A DNA stretch of 24,137 bases, from the NCBI GenBank assembly GCA_964422555.1, contig CAYRBR010000014.1, positions 1 to 24,137 on the forward strand. The letters are read 5' to 3'. Both the position numbers and the translations under genes were made by a program. The first letter of the stretch is position 1. Each line of letters starts with the position of its first letter. This stretch comes from JAGLCW01 sp964422555. Its GTDB lineage: Bacteria; Caldisericota; Caldisericia; UBA6126. Below are positions 16,770-24,137 of this stretch, in pieces. The notes beneath the pieces were generated by a model that did not search any database, was not told the origin of the DNA, and saw nothing but the letters and a program-made list of their open reading frames with translations.

Positions 16770-17762
16770 TTATATTTTAAGAGCAGTTAAAATTTGGTCG
16801 ATTTTGGTTTCTGGAGCATTATCGATTCTGTTAATATTGTGAGCATAAATCATTGTTGTATTGATATTAGCATGTCGACCAAGTGCTTGGGCTTCCTGTA
16901 TTGTTGCACCTGCCATTAAAGCTAATGTTATTGCTGTATGACGTAAACTATGTGCTGTAATTCTTCTGTTGTCTATACCTGCTTTAATCATGTTTGTTTT
17001 TACAATTCTTGATATAGATCTTGTAGTCAAACGTTGTCCGTAGTTTCGAGTACTATGGGACATAAACAATGGAGAACGATCTCGAAGACTTTCTTTTTTT
17101 CGAGTACCAAGATATTTTTTTATTGGTACAAGGGTATCGTTTGTAAGAACAACAAATTCATCCTTAGTATCTCTTCCTTTTCCCTGAATCCAGAGTACAC
17201 TACAACCACCCTTTTGACGTATATCAGAAATATTGGCTCTTGCTATTTCAATAGTACGTAACCCTGTTCTAATAAGAAGATTAATAATGGAAAAATCTCG
17301 TAAACCATCGGGTGTTTCGGAATAGGTATTTTTTAATAGTGTACCAATTTGCTCCATTGAAAGGGTATCTTTTCGAAAACCTTTTGATCTCTTCATTCCT
17401 TTTACGTCCCGAGCTATATTTGGGTAAATCTTTACGCTTTCCATCCAGGCAAAAAATTTTCTAACAACCACAATATAGGAAGAAATAGTTAAAGCCGATA
17501 AATCTTTTTTGAATAAGTAATCTTTGTACAGAAGAATATCTTCTCTAGAAGGAGTAATTATCTTGTTTTTTGTGGCCCATCGTACAAAACTTCTTAGCTG
17601 CCGTTTATAAACATCAACGGATGTCTTTTTTAAATCAATACTTTGCAAAAAAGACTGCATTAATTCTTCATAGTCTCTTTCTAATGGTAACAGTGTATCT
17701 TCATTATCTGTTGCAATAGGCAATAGAAAAGAATTTGCTCTGTACTTATTATTGTTTGTCAT
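16770..17762 (-). CDS. Tyrosine recombinase (Xer/integrase family)
   Basis: This 330-residue site-specific recombinase has an N-terminal SAM-like core-binding domain (about 30-115) and a C-terminal catalytic domain. The catalytic set is complete: Arg169 in RTGLRTIEI, Lys195 in IQGKGRDTKDEF, His271 and Arg274 in HSLRHTAITL, His297 in LGRHANINTT and nucleophile Tyr306 in MIYAHN. It cuts and rejoins DNA through a 3'-phosphotyrosine link. No excisionase, relaxase, phage gene or repeat boundary flanks it, so it may be the cell's own Xer-type dimer-resolution enzyme or a remnant integrase. The 'GLRDF-INLLIRTGLRTIEI' stretch is also common in integrases of mobile elements from Bacillota. ATG at 17762 has GGAAG about 10 nt upstream. 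A TATAAT box and overlapping palindromes lie just upstream, so transcription may be controlled there, perhaps by the protein itself. Confidence 0.9.
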   Translation of the reverse strand: MTNNNKYRANSFLLPIATDNEDTLLPLERDYEELMQSFLQSIDLKKTSVDVYKRQLRSFVRWATKNKIITPSREDILLYKDYLFKKDLSALTISSYIVVVRKFFAWMESVKIYPNIARDVKGMKRSKGFRKDTLSMEQIGTLLKNTYSETPDGLRDFSIINLLIRTGLRTIEIARANISDIRQKGGCSVLWIQGKGRDTKDEFVVLTNDTLVPIKKYLGTRKKESLRDRSPLFMSHSTRNYGQRLTTRSISRIVKTNMIKAGIDNRRITAHSLRHTAITLALMAGATIQEAQALGRHANINTTMIYAHNINRIDNAPETKIDQILTALKI

Positions 17763-17777
17763 AAATAGAATACTTCC

Positions 17778-17801
17778 ATGTGTAAATTAGAATATACACA
17801 T
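17778..17801. repeat. 24-bp imperfect palindrome, operator- or core-site-like
   Basis: Seven-bp outer arms ATGTGTA and TACACAT (perfect) flank a 10-nt centre that continues the symmetry; in all 10 of 12 base-pair positions match. It lies between the recombinase -10 box (TATAAT, minus strand, 17805-17800) and its ATG at 17762, covering the expected transcription start. That position suits a repressor operator. Its size also suits a tyrosine recombinase core site. Confidence 0.5.
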
Positions 17802-17813
17802 TATATGATTTAC
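17782..17813. repeat. Second, overlapping inverted repeat upstream of the recombinase
   Basis: GTAAAT (17782-17787) and ATTTAC (17808-17813) are perfect outer arms of a 32-bp imperfect inverted repeat that shares bases with the palindrome at 17778-17801 and includes the -10 box. With arms of about 11-13 nt around a short spacer it resembles a tyrosine recombinase core layout. The inner positions are mostly mismatched and the sequence is AT-rich. Confidence 0.35.
17800..17805 (-). promoter_or_regulatory. Consensus -10 box for the recombinase gene
   Basis: Minus-strand TATAAT matches the -10 consensus in all six positions, 38 nt before the ATG at 17762. The region expected for the -35 is a T-run from the terminator next door and does not match TTGACA, so this may be a weak or activator-dependent promoter. 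Confidence 0.45.
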
Positions 17814-17820
17814 GAGAATA

Positions 17821-17855
17821 AAAAAAAGAGGGAGTAATTAACTCCCTCTTTTTTT
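17821..17855 (-). terminator. Rho-independent terminator of groES-groEL
   Basis: This is a perfect 15-bp stem: seven A, then GAGGGAGT, a 5-nt loop (AATTA, 17836-17840), then ACTCCCTC and seven T. The G/C-rich core with flanking A and T runs makes it an efficient terminator in either direction. It sits 17 nt after the groEL stop, so it ends the chaperonin transcript and isolates the recombinase gene downstream. Confidence 0.93.
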
Positions 17856-17872
17856 TATTTTATTGTTCTGTA

Positions 17873-19498
17873 TTAATACTGTGGATATCCACCGGCTCCA
17901 CCAGCAGGCATAGGTGGTTCATCTTTTGGTTCTTCGGCAACTACACATTCAGCAGTTAGTATTAATGATGCAATAGAAGCAGCATTCTGGATTGCAGATC
18001 GAACCACTTTGGCTGGATCAACAATTCCTGATTCTACCATGTTTACATACTCATACTTTTCAGCATCAAAACCATGACCAACAGGTAAACCCTTTACCTT
18101 TTCAGCAACAATTACACCATCAAAACCAGCGTTATTTGCAATGGTTCTAACCGGTTCGATAAGTGCTTTTTGGACAATTCTAATGCCAGTTGCAATATCT
18201 GCATCTTTGTGATCGTGTTTTTCTAAAGCAGAAGAGATCTGCATTAAAGTTGTTCCACCACCTGGAACAATACCTTCTTCAACAGCAGCTTTAGTAGCCG
18301 CAACTGCATCTTCTACTCTGTGTTTTCTTTCTTTTAACTCCGTTTCAGTTGCAGCACCAACTTTGATCACAGCAACACCACCGGTTAATTTTGCTAACCG
18401 TTCTTGAAGTTTTTCACGATCATAATCAGATTTTGTCTCTTGTATTTGCTTTTTAATTTGATCGATACGACCTTTGATATTGTCGGTAGAACCTTTTCCG
18501 CCAACAATTGTTGTATCGTCTTTGTCTACTTTTACTTGAGCACATGTACCCATCATATCAAGTTCAACATTGTCAAACTTCATACCCATGTCATCGGATA
18601 CTACTGTAGCTCCGGTAAGAGTTGCTATGTCAGCAAGCATTTCTTTTCTTCGATCACCAAAACCTGGAGCTTTTACTGCTACGCAGTTAAAGGTTCCACG
18701 CATTTTGTTAACAACTAATGTTGCTAATGCTTCTGCTTCAATGTCTTCAGCTATAATAAGAAAAGGTTTTCCAGTTTTGGCTAATTTTTCTAATACTGGA
18801 ACAAATTCTTGTATAGCAGATATTTTTTTATCGGTAATAAAAATGTAAGGATCTTTCAAAACTGATTCCATACGTTCAGTATCTGAAACCATATAGGGAG
18901 AAAGGTATCCACGGTCAAATTGCATTCCTTCGACAAAATCAACCTTGATGTCGAACCCTTCATACTCTTCAACAGTTATGACTCCATCCTTTCCAACTTT
19001 ATCCATTGCTTCTGCAATAGACTGTCCGATGGTTTCATATTTAGAAGAAATGGTACCAATACGTTTAATGTCTTCTTGATTTTCAACTGGTCTTGAAATA
19101 CTTTTAATTTCTTTAATAGCGATTTCAACAGCACTATCAATTCCCTTTTTAATAGAAATTGGATTGGCTCCAGCAACAACATTTTTAATTCCTTCATTAA
19201 CCATTGCCTGTGCTAAAACAGTTGCTGTAGTAGTACCATCACCAGCAACATCAGCTGTTTTAGATGCTACCTCTTTTACTAATTGAGCACCTTCATTTTC
19301 AAAAGGATTTTCAAGTTCAATTTCTTTAGCAATAGTTACACCATCATCACACATAGTTGGAGAACCAAATTTTCTCTCCAGTACTACGTGACGACCTTTC
19401 GGTCCTAGGGTAACTTTTACTGCATCCGCTAATTTATTTACACCTGTTACTAATTTTTTTCTGGCTTCTTCGCCAAATTCGATATTTTTTGCGCCCAT
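17873..19498 (-). CDS. groEL: Chaperonin GroEL (Hsp60)
   Basis: This 541-residue ATP-dependent chaperonin subunit forms the double seven-membered ring that folds proteins together with GroES. ATP-site motifs are intact: VTLGPKGRHVVLE near residue 28, DDGVTIAKEIEL near 52, and AGDGTTTATVLAQ near 85, which contains the catalytic-loop Asp-Gly-Thr-Thr. Apical, intermediate and C-terminal equatorial signatures follow (EDIEAEALATLVVNKMRGTF; RVEDAVAATKAAVEEGIVPGGG; NAASIASLILT). ATG at 19498 (MGAKNIEFG) has AGGAGG 5 nt upstream. The longer reading from 19519 overlaps groES and is rejected. The tail ends PPMPAGGAGGYPQY instead of the usual Gly-Gly-Met repeats. It follows groES by 10 nt, with the ribosome site touching the groES stop, and a strong terminator follows. 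Confidence 0.98.
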   Translation of the reverse strand: MGAKNIEFGEEARKKLVTGVNKLADAVKVTLGPKGRHVVLERKFGSPTMCDDGVTIAKEIELENPFENEGAQLVKEVASKTADVAGDGTTTATVLAQAMVNEGIKNVVAGANPISIKKGIDSAVEIAIKEIKSISRPVENQEDIKRIGTISSKYETIGQSIAEAMDKVGKDGVITVEEYEGFDIKVDFVEGMQFDRGYLSPYMVSDTERMESVLKDPYIFITDKKISAIQEFVPVLEKLAKTGKPFLIIAEDIEAEALATLVVNKMRGTFNCVAVKAPGFGDRRKEMLADIATLTGATVVSDDMGMKFDNVELDMMGTCAQVKVDKDDTTIVGGKGSTDNIKGRIDQIKKQIQETKSDYDREKLQERLAKLTGGVAVIKVGAATETELKERKHRVEDAVAATKAAVEEGIVPGGGTTLMQISSALEKHDHKDADIATGIRIVQKALIEPVRTIANNAGFDGVIVAEKVKGLPVGHGFDAEKYEYVNMVESGIVDPAKVVRSAIQNAASIASLILTAECVVAEEPKDEPPMPAGGAGGYPQY

Positions 19499-19508
19499 TA
19501 CATCCTCC

Positions 19509-19796
19509 TTACAATACAACTCCGAGAATATCTCTCTCGTTTACGATTAAATAGTTTTCACCATTAATTTTAACTTCAGTTCCACCATATTTAGAATAAA
19601 TAACAGTGTCACCTTCACGAACGTCAAGTGGAACTCGGGTTCCATTGTCCAAAATTCGTCCATTACCAACAGCTAAAACTTGACCTCTCTGTTGTTTTTC
19701 TTTAGCAGAATCTGGTAATATAATTCCGCCTTTTGTTTTTTCTTCGGCTTCTAAAGCTTTCACTACTACACGATCACCAAGTGGTCTAATGTTCAT
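19509..19796 (-). CDS. groES: Co-chaperonin GroES (Hsp10)
   Basis: This 95-residue co-chaperonin forms the seven-subunit lid of the GroEL cavity. It has the N-terminal PLGDRVVVK strand, the GroEL-binding mobile loop in EEKTKGGIILPDSAKEK, the GQVLAVGNG strand, and the C-terminal 'GDTVIYSKYGGTEVKINGENYLIVNERDILGVV' region. The length is normal. ATG at 19796 has GGAGG 6 nt upstream. It is the first gene of the gro pair. Its upstream region (19797-19873) carries a possible -10 (GATAAT, minus strand) and an inverted repeat, but no CIRCE element, so HrcA-type control is not evident. Confidence 0.98.
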   Translation of the reverse strand: MNIRPLGDRVVVKALEAEEKTKGGIILPDSAKEKQQRGQVLAVGNGRILDNGTRVPLDVREGDTVIYSKYGGTEVKINGENYLIVNERDILGVVL

Positions 19797-19807
19797 TTAT
19801 AACCTCC

Positions 19808-19858
19808 AGTTAAGAAATTATCTACTATTGTTATTCCCAGTTTTACAGATTTTTAACT
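19808..19858. repeat. Inverted repeat around the groES promoter region
   Basis: AGTTAAGAAAT (19808-19818) and ATTTTTAACT (19849-19858) are near-complementary arms, with one unpaired base, around a 30-nt spacer. The spacer contains a possible minus-strand -10 (GATAAT). The left arm adjoins the groES ribosome site. It could be a regulator site, but both arms are A/T-rich and chance is a real possibility. Confidence 0.25.
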
Positions 19859-19873
19859 AAAAAAAAGTATTTT

Positions 19874-21466
19874 TTATGGGAATGACAAAAAAGGAATAGA
19901 AATTTTAAAAAATTCAAACAAAAACAAGAAGATACAGAAAAACCAAAGCGATGTAGCAACTTTTCTCTTCTGGTTTGAATACAAGAATACATAAAGCAAC
20001 AGGGATATGGAGAATGCAAGAGTAATATCTTGTAAAATTGCCGATAAGAATAGTACTACAACAAAAGGTATTACATTAAAAACAAATTTGGTTTCGAGTT
20101 TTTGTAACCCTTTATAAAGCAAGATAATACCAGTCGATGCCAGGATAGGTGCGATAATATATTGAGACATTGTTGTTGAAAACAATGGGTACAAAAACAA
20201 GCCTACAACACAGAACAATGAGAAAAATATTGAGGATAGATATGTTTTTGAACCAAATGATAAATTTAAAGAGGTTCCTATCAAAGAATTCATAGGATTT
20301 ACACAAGATACACCTGAAACAATTGAGGCTAAACCATCCGACAGAAGAAGGTTTTTTGCACTACTTTTATTTGAAATGGGAATGGAAAACGTTTCAAGGG
20401 TAAACAAAGTGAACACATACGTTAAAATGTGAAACACTAACAGTGATAGTAAAGGTATGAAAAATTTATTCATATCAGCAAAAACAGATGGCAAGGAGGT
20501 AATTGAATTCCCAAATAACGAAGATATGGCTTTGAAAGAAGGTACAGCAATAAGACCGTTTTCTCCTGTGAATTGTTCTGGCTTTATAAGTATTGAAAGA
20601 TTATTGTTATAAAAAATGCATACAACAAACATAGCCAATATTCCAATCCAAAGGGAGATATCAAGACAGCGTTTAACCTTTTTATCATACAAAATGGAAA
20701 ACAGAAACAACCAGCCAATAATAATGCCAGATAGAATCATCCAATTCAATCTTAAACTTCCTGCAATGTTGGTTTTAGACAGGATAAAGCCAGTGAACAA
20801 TCCAATAAGTATAGCAACTAAAAAAGAATAACGCACTTTCAAAAAATACAAAACAATACTAAGTAGAAAAACGAACACAAACAGGAAAATGGAGGGAGTT
20901 TTTATAGTAGCAGAAATAAAAAGGGATTCAGTTTGAAAAGGAATAATACCGACAGAAGTGAGTGCATAGAAAAGGATCATTGCTCCCACTATTGCGGGTG
21001 ATGAACAATGTATAAATCGGGGCATAGAATTGATGAGCCATTTCATAAAAGGGGTAAGCATGAGTAAAAGAAATAATATGCCCTCAATAATAAAAAGTCC
21101 AAACCCTAAACTTCCGTTTATTGACAATTCCTCAAAAGCACTTGCAGTAAAAAATACGGTTAGTCCAGTACTAATACCATATACAACCGGTAATTTCGTG
21201 ATAATACTTGCAAAAACAGTAAACAGGGCTGAAATAATAACCATTGCGGAATAGATTGTTACGGCAACCTCTGGTTTTAATGATAGAGCTTGAATGAGAA
21301 TTTTGGAACTAACAATAAAAAAATAGGATAAGAGAAGAAAAGTAGTTAAACCTCCGATAATTTCGTTCGAAATGTTCACTTTCAAAGGTATATGAGGTAG
21401 AAAACTAGCTTTGTTTGCAGTAAGTTCATTCGTGGGATTGGTTTGTTCTTTTCTTCTCTGTTTCAT
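19874..21466 (-). CDS. NCS2 (AzgA-like) nucleobase permease, divergent
   Basis: This 530-residue membrane protein has about 12-14 hydrophobic segments and a hydrophilic N-terminus. The opening segment NISNEIIGGLTTFLLLSYFFIVSSKIL matches the AzgA-type NCS2 signature ('EI-AGLTTFLTMSYI-FVNP-IL'). It continues with 'LPVVYGISTGLTVFFTAS' where the family has its first substrate loop. The later region 'TLFTLETFSIPIS' and 'DGLASIVSGVSCVNPMNSLIGTSL' aligns in layout with 'FDTIGTL' and 'GTSTVTSYIES' of purine permeases. Key acidic and Ser/Thr positions are changed, so purine or pyrimidine uptake is likely but the substrate is uncertain. ATG has AGGAG 7 nt upstream and lies 10 nt after gyrA, so the two are probably co-transcribed. 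A 77-nt gap without a clear terminator separates it from groES. Confidence 0.75.
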   Translation of the reverse strand: MKQRRKEQTNPTNELTANKASFLPHIPLKVNISNEIIGGLTTFLLLSYFFIVSSKILIQALSLKPEVAVTIYSAMVIISALFTVFASIITKLPVVYGISTGLTVFFTASAFEELSINGSLGFGLFIIEGILFLLLMLTPFMKWLINSMPRFIHCSSPAIVGAMILFYALTSVGIIPFQTESLFISATIKTPSIFLFVFVFLLSIVLYFLKVRYSFLVAILIGLFTGFILSKTNIAGSLRLNWMILSGIIIGWLFLFSILYDKKVKRCLDISLWIGILAMFVVCIFYNNNLSILIKPEQFTGENGLIAVPSFKAISSLFGNSITSLPSVFADMNKFFIPLLSLLVFHILTYVFTLFTLETFSIPISNKSSAKNLLLSDGLASIVSGVSCVNPMNSLIGTSLNLSFGSKTYLSSIFFSLFCVVGLFLYPLFSTTMSQYIIAPILASTGIILLYKGLQKLETKFVFNVIPFVVVLFLSAILQDITLAFSISLLLYVFLYSNQKRKVATSLWFFCIFLFLFEFFKISIPFLSFP

Positions 21467-21476
21467 CCTTTAACTC

Positions 21477-23945
21477 CTATATATGAACTTTAGGTTCTGG
21501 GGTAACAGCGATAACTCGATCTTGACCAACTACTTTAATTAAAGATACACCTTGTGTTACTCGACTTAAAGTGGGTATTTGTTTTGTGTCAATCTGAATC
21601 ATCTTTCCATTCTTAGTAATAATAACAAGATTCATTCCGCCAATAGGAATAGAGGTACAAGCAGCCAATTTTTCTCCTTTTGGAAGCTTCATGGCTTTGA
21701 CGCCTTTTGAACCACGATTCGTTTTCCTAAACTTGTTATATTGTGTTACTTTTCCGGAACCTTTGTCGGATATGCAGAATAGTAGACAATCTTCTTCTTC
21801 AATTGCCATTGCTACGATATGATCGTCTTCTTTCAACTGGACACCCTTCACACCTCGAGCAGTTCTTCCTAATGATCGGAGTTGAGTTAAATCAAATCGA
21901 ACAGCTTGACCCTTTTTGGTCAGCAAGAAAATAGTATCATTTTCGTGCACAAGTTTTACATCGGCAATGTACTCCCCATCTTTAAGTGTAATTGACTTAA
22001 TTCCACTCTTTCGAATGGATTGATACAAATCTGCTTTTACTTTTTTGACAATACCTGTATTTGTAACAATAGAGAAATAGGAATTTTCATCTATTTCTCT
22101 ATACGAACATATTGCAGTTACTTTTTCATCAGGTTCAATTGAAGGAACTAGATAGGATATCGGATTCCCTCTCTGTTTCTTATCTGCCTCAGGTATTTTA
22201 TACGTACGAACTTCATATGCTTTTCCTTTGTCAGAAAACAATAACAAAGATTGATGATTTGAAGAACAGAAAACATTATGTATTTCATCATCTGTTCTTC
22301 TAAGTCTATCTTTTGTTCCTTTCCCACCTCTCTTTTGAGTTTTTTGAGTGCTTACTTTCATTCGCTTTATGTAACCATCTTTTGACATAGTGATAATCAC
22401 TTCATCATCATGAATAAGTTTCATTTCATCGACTTTATCTAAATTATCGGCTAAACCAATTTCCGTTTTTCGTTCATCACCATATTTTTTTCTAATTTCT
22501 TCGAGTTCTTCTTTAATAACAGAATGAAGATTTTCTTTAGATGAAAGTATCCATTCTAACGATTCGATGTATTCTAAAAGTTTAGACATTTCGTCTTCGA
22601 TTCTCTGTTGTTCCATCCCTGTCAATCGACTTAATGACATATCTAGAATAGCTTTAACCTGAGGTTCGGTAAACTCATATCGGGCAACAAGTTTTTCTCT
22701 TGCTTCATTCGTATCTTTAGAAGAACGAATTAGTTTGATTACCTCGTCGATATTTTGGATTGCCAGTTTCAATCCTTCTAAAATATGTAATCTAGCTCTA
22801 GATTTTCGAAGTTCAAAATTAGTTCTTCTTGTAATAATATCTTCACGATGCGAAATGAAATAATCCAAAAGTTTCCGCATAGGTAGAGTCATTGGTTGAT
22901 TGTCAACTAATGTAAGCATGATTGAGCCAAAAGAAGTCTGATATTGAGTCATTTTGAACAATTGATTCTCAAGAATTTTCGGGTTAATGTTTCTCTTGAG
23001 TACAATCACAACTCTCATTCCATTGCGATCCGATTCATCACGTAGATCGGTGATACCCTGTATCTTTTTTGCTTTAACTAAAGAAGCTATTTTTTTAATC
23101 AATTCAGATTTATTAACTTGATAGGGTATTTCATCAATCACATATAAAACATGATTTTTTTCTTCTTCTATATGCCCTTTGCCTCGAATTATAAAAGAAC
23201 CTTTTCCTGTTTCAAAGTACTTTCGTATTCCTTCTTTTCCTACTATGTATCCACCGGTTGGAAAATCAGGACCGTGCATATGTTCCATTATATCTTCAGT
23301 AGTAGCATACGGGTTGTCAATTACATGAATGGCTGCATCTATTACTTCTGATAGATTATGTGGTGGAACATTAGTGGCCATACCGACAGCAATACCAGAG
23401 GCACCGTTTATAAGAAGAGTTGGAATTTTCGCAGGTAAATATTTAGGTTCTTCCAGAGAAGAGTCAAAATTAGGAACCATTTCGACAGTTTCTTGTGGTA
23501 ATTCAGTAAGCATTTCCATAGATATTTTTGCTAAACGGCATTCTGTATATCGCATTGCAGCAGCCGAATCACCATCAACAGAACCAAAATTACCATGACC
23601 ATCAACTAACATATAACGCAGTGAAAAATCTTGTGCCATTCTTACCAATGCATCGTAAATAGCGGTTTCTCCGTGTGGATGATAATTACCCAAAACTTGT
23701 CCCACAACTTTTGCACATTTCTTATACGGTTTATTGGGATAATTACCAAGCTCTTGCATAGAAAAAAGAATTCTTCTATGAACAGGCTTCAAGCCATCTC
23801 TAATATCAGGCAAAGCTCTACCTACTATAACACTCATTGCATAAGCAAGATATGATTTTCTGATTTCTGATACTAAACTAACATCCTGTATTTGTTCGGT
23901 TGTAGTTTCAAATAATTCTTCTTTTTGATTGTATTCTTCTGACAT
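21477..23945 (-). CDS. gyrA: DNA gyrase subunit A
   Basis: The 822-residue protein is the breakage-reunion subunit of the A2B2 enzyme that introduces negative supercoils using ATP hydrolysed by GyrB. The catalytic tyrosine is Tyr133 in AAAMRYTECRL. The winged-helix and quinolone-contact region reads GNYHPHGETAIYDALVRMAQ, with Thr94 where E. coli has Ser83 and Asp98 where it has Asp87. The tower and coiled-coil region follows, ending near 'EELEEIRKKYGDERKTEI'. The C-terminal six-bladed wrapping domain starts near residue 510 with repeated 'ITMSKDGYIKRMK'-type blades. The GyrA box is QKRGGKG, close to the canonical QRRGGKG, which marks gyrase over topoisomerase IV. ATG at 23945 has AGGAG 5 nt upstream. 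It lies 8 nt after the gyrB stop, a classical gyrBA pair. Confidence 0.97.
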   Translation of the reverse strand: MSEEYNQKEELFETTTEQIQDVSLVSEIRKSYLAYAMSVIVGRALPDIRDGLKPVHRRILFSMQELGNYPNKPYKKCAKVVGQVLGNYHPHGETAIYDALVRMAQDFSLRYMLVDGHGNFGSVDGDSAAAMRYTECRLAKISMEMLTELPQETVEMVPNFDSSLEEPKYLPAKIPTLLINGASGIAVGMATNVPPHNLSEVIDAAIHVIDNPYATTEDIMEHMHGPDFPTGGYIVGKEGIRKYFETGKGSFIIRGKGHIEEEKNHVLYVIDEIPYQVNKSELIKKIASLVKAKKIQGITDLRDESDRNGMRVVIVLKRNINPKILENQLFKMTQYQTSFGSIMLTLVDNQPMTLPMRKLLDYFISHREDIITRRTNFELRKSRARLHILEGLKLAIQNIDEVIKLIRSSKDTNEAREKLVARYEFTEPQVKAILDMSLSRLTGMEQQRIEDEMSKLLEYIESLEWILSSKENLHSVIKEELEEIRKKYGDERKTEIGLADNLDKVDEMKLIHDDEVIITMSKDGYIKRMKVSTQKTQKRGGKGTKDRLRRTDDEIHNVFCSSNHQSLLLFSDKGKAYEVRTYKIPEADKKQRGNPISYLVPSIEPDEKVTAICSYREIDENSYFSIVTNTGIVKKVKADLYQSIRKSGIKSITLKDGEYIADVKLVHENDTIFLLTKKGQAVRFDLTQLRSLGRTARGVKGVQLKEDDHIVAMAIEEEDCLLFCISDKGSGKVTQYNKFRKTNRGSKGVKAMKLPKGEKLAACTSIPIGGMNLVIITKNGKMIQIDTKQIPTLSRVTQGVSLIKVVGQDRVIAVTPEPKVHI

Positions 23946-23953
23946 TTTAACTC

Positions 23954-24082
23954 CTAAATATCCAGATCGGTAACTTCTTTGGCATGCTCCTGAATAAAAC
24001 GTTTACGAGGTAAAACTTCTTCACCCATCAAAACAGTAAACATTTCGTCAGCAACTTCAGCATCCTCTATATTCACTTTAAG
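23954..24082 (-). CDS. gyrB: DNA gyrase subunit B, C-terminal end (partial)
   Basis: The last 42 codons of GyrB are visible: LKVNIEDAEVADEMFTVLM, then GEEVLPRKRFIQEHAKEV, ending TDLDI and TAG at 23956-23954. This is the conserved C-terminal end of the TOPRIM/tail region of the ATPase subunit of gyrase. Upstream of base 24082 the expected family sequence (a 'LWETTM-P--RTLL' type segment) is absent and an in-frame TAA occurs at 24133-24131, so the match stops at a sequence junction. The ribosome site for gyrA overlaps the gyrB stop. Confidence 0.9.
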   Translation of the reverse strand, partial: LKVNIEDAEVADEMFTVLMGEEVLPRKRFIQEHAKEVTDLDI

Positions 24083-24137
24083 CGGCAGTCCAAAAGCTTT
24101 GGCTGGAGGCTGGATTAACAAAAGTTGAAATTATTCA
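24083..24137. other. Foreign tip at right end, probable chimeric contig end
   Basis: In the gyrB frame this stretch reads FQLLLIQPPAKAFGLP after a stop codon and has no resemblance to GyrB. It breaks a highly conserved gene abruptly, as bases 1-89 do at the other end. An assembly or library chimera is the simplest reading. It is short and no source is recognised. Confidence 0.55.

Noticed and set aside
17771..17815. dif (XerCD) site near the recombinase gene
   Set aside because: ACTTCC and TAGAATATA fragments recall dif, but the TTATGTAAA right arm and the 11-6-11 layout are not present.
18404..18848. Plus-strand open frames inside groEL
   Set aside because: Antisense to the highly conserved groEL coding sequence; the composition follows from GroEL codon constraints.
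23645..23690. Thr94 in GyrA at the position of E. coli Ser83, as a quinolone-resistance change
   Set aside because: Thr is the wild-type residue here in several bacteria (for example Pseudomonas aeruginosa and Campylobacter), so no resistance can be inferred.
1..24137. CRISPR arrays, tRNA or rRNA genes, insertion sequences
   Set aside because: No regularly spaced direct repeats, cloverleaf-like segments, transposase genes or terminal inverted repeats were seen. All intergenic gaps are short (under 115 nt).

Overview
The window is about 24 kb of AT-rich bacterial DNA, roughly one third G+C by eye, and densely coding. It holds 16 complete genes and one truncated gene at each end, with no tRNA, rRNA, CRISPR array or insertion sequence. 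No gene names the organism. The low G+C, strong AGGAG-type ribosome binding sites, lipobox signal peptides, GerW- and GerM-related proteins, a YibE/F membrane protein and a copper-amine-oxidase-N (stalk) domain fit a low-GC anaerobic Bacillota-like lineage. Other low-GC anaerobic phyla carry these families too, so this placement is weak. Both tips lose homology in mid-gene and look like chimeric contig ends.

Left part (1-7963). The 3' end of hemL converges with a minus-strand set of three: a YibE/F membrane protein, a GerW/YtfJ-like protein with a C-terminal membrane anchor, and a membrane-anchored beta-propeller-like protein. Divergent from YibE/F is a nine-repeat TPR protein whose stop overlaps the start of a soluble two-PAS histidine kinase. 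That kinase meets, tail to tail with only 3 nt between stops, a membrane histidine kinase with a MASE3-like sensor. No response regulator is present.

Middle part (8053-16725). Six minus-strand genes spaced -1 to 13 nt apart form one apparent operon: a GerMN-type lipoprotein, a secreted propeller/ASH-like/stalk-domain protein, a metallo-beta-lactamase-fold hydrolase, an M24 Xaa-Pro aminopeptidase, an ABC exporter, and an Asp-box propeller lipoprotein. The set combines an exporter, two hydrolases and three exported proteins. It is the best candidate here for an undescribed cell-envelope system, but its function cannot be read from sequence alone.

Right part (16770-24137). A lone tyrosine recombinase has a consensus -10 box and overlapping palindromes directly upstream. 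A perfect 15-bp-stem terminator separates it from groES-groEL. Upstream of gro lie a divergent NCS2-type permease, gyrA, and the last 42 codons of gyrB. This block is housekeeping: chaperonin, nucleobase uptake and DNA supercoiling.
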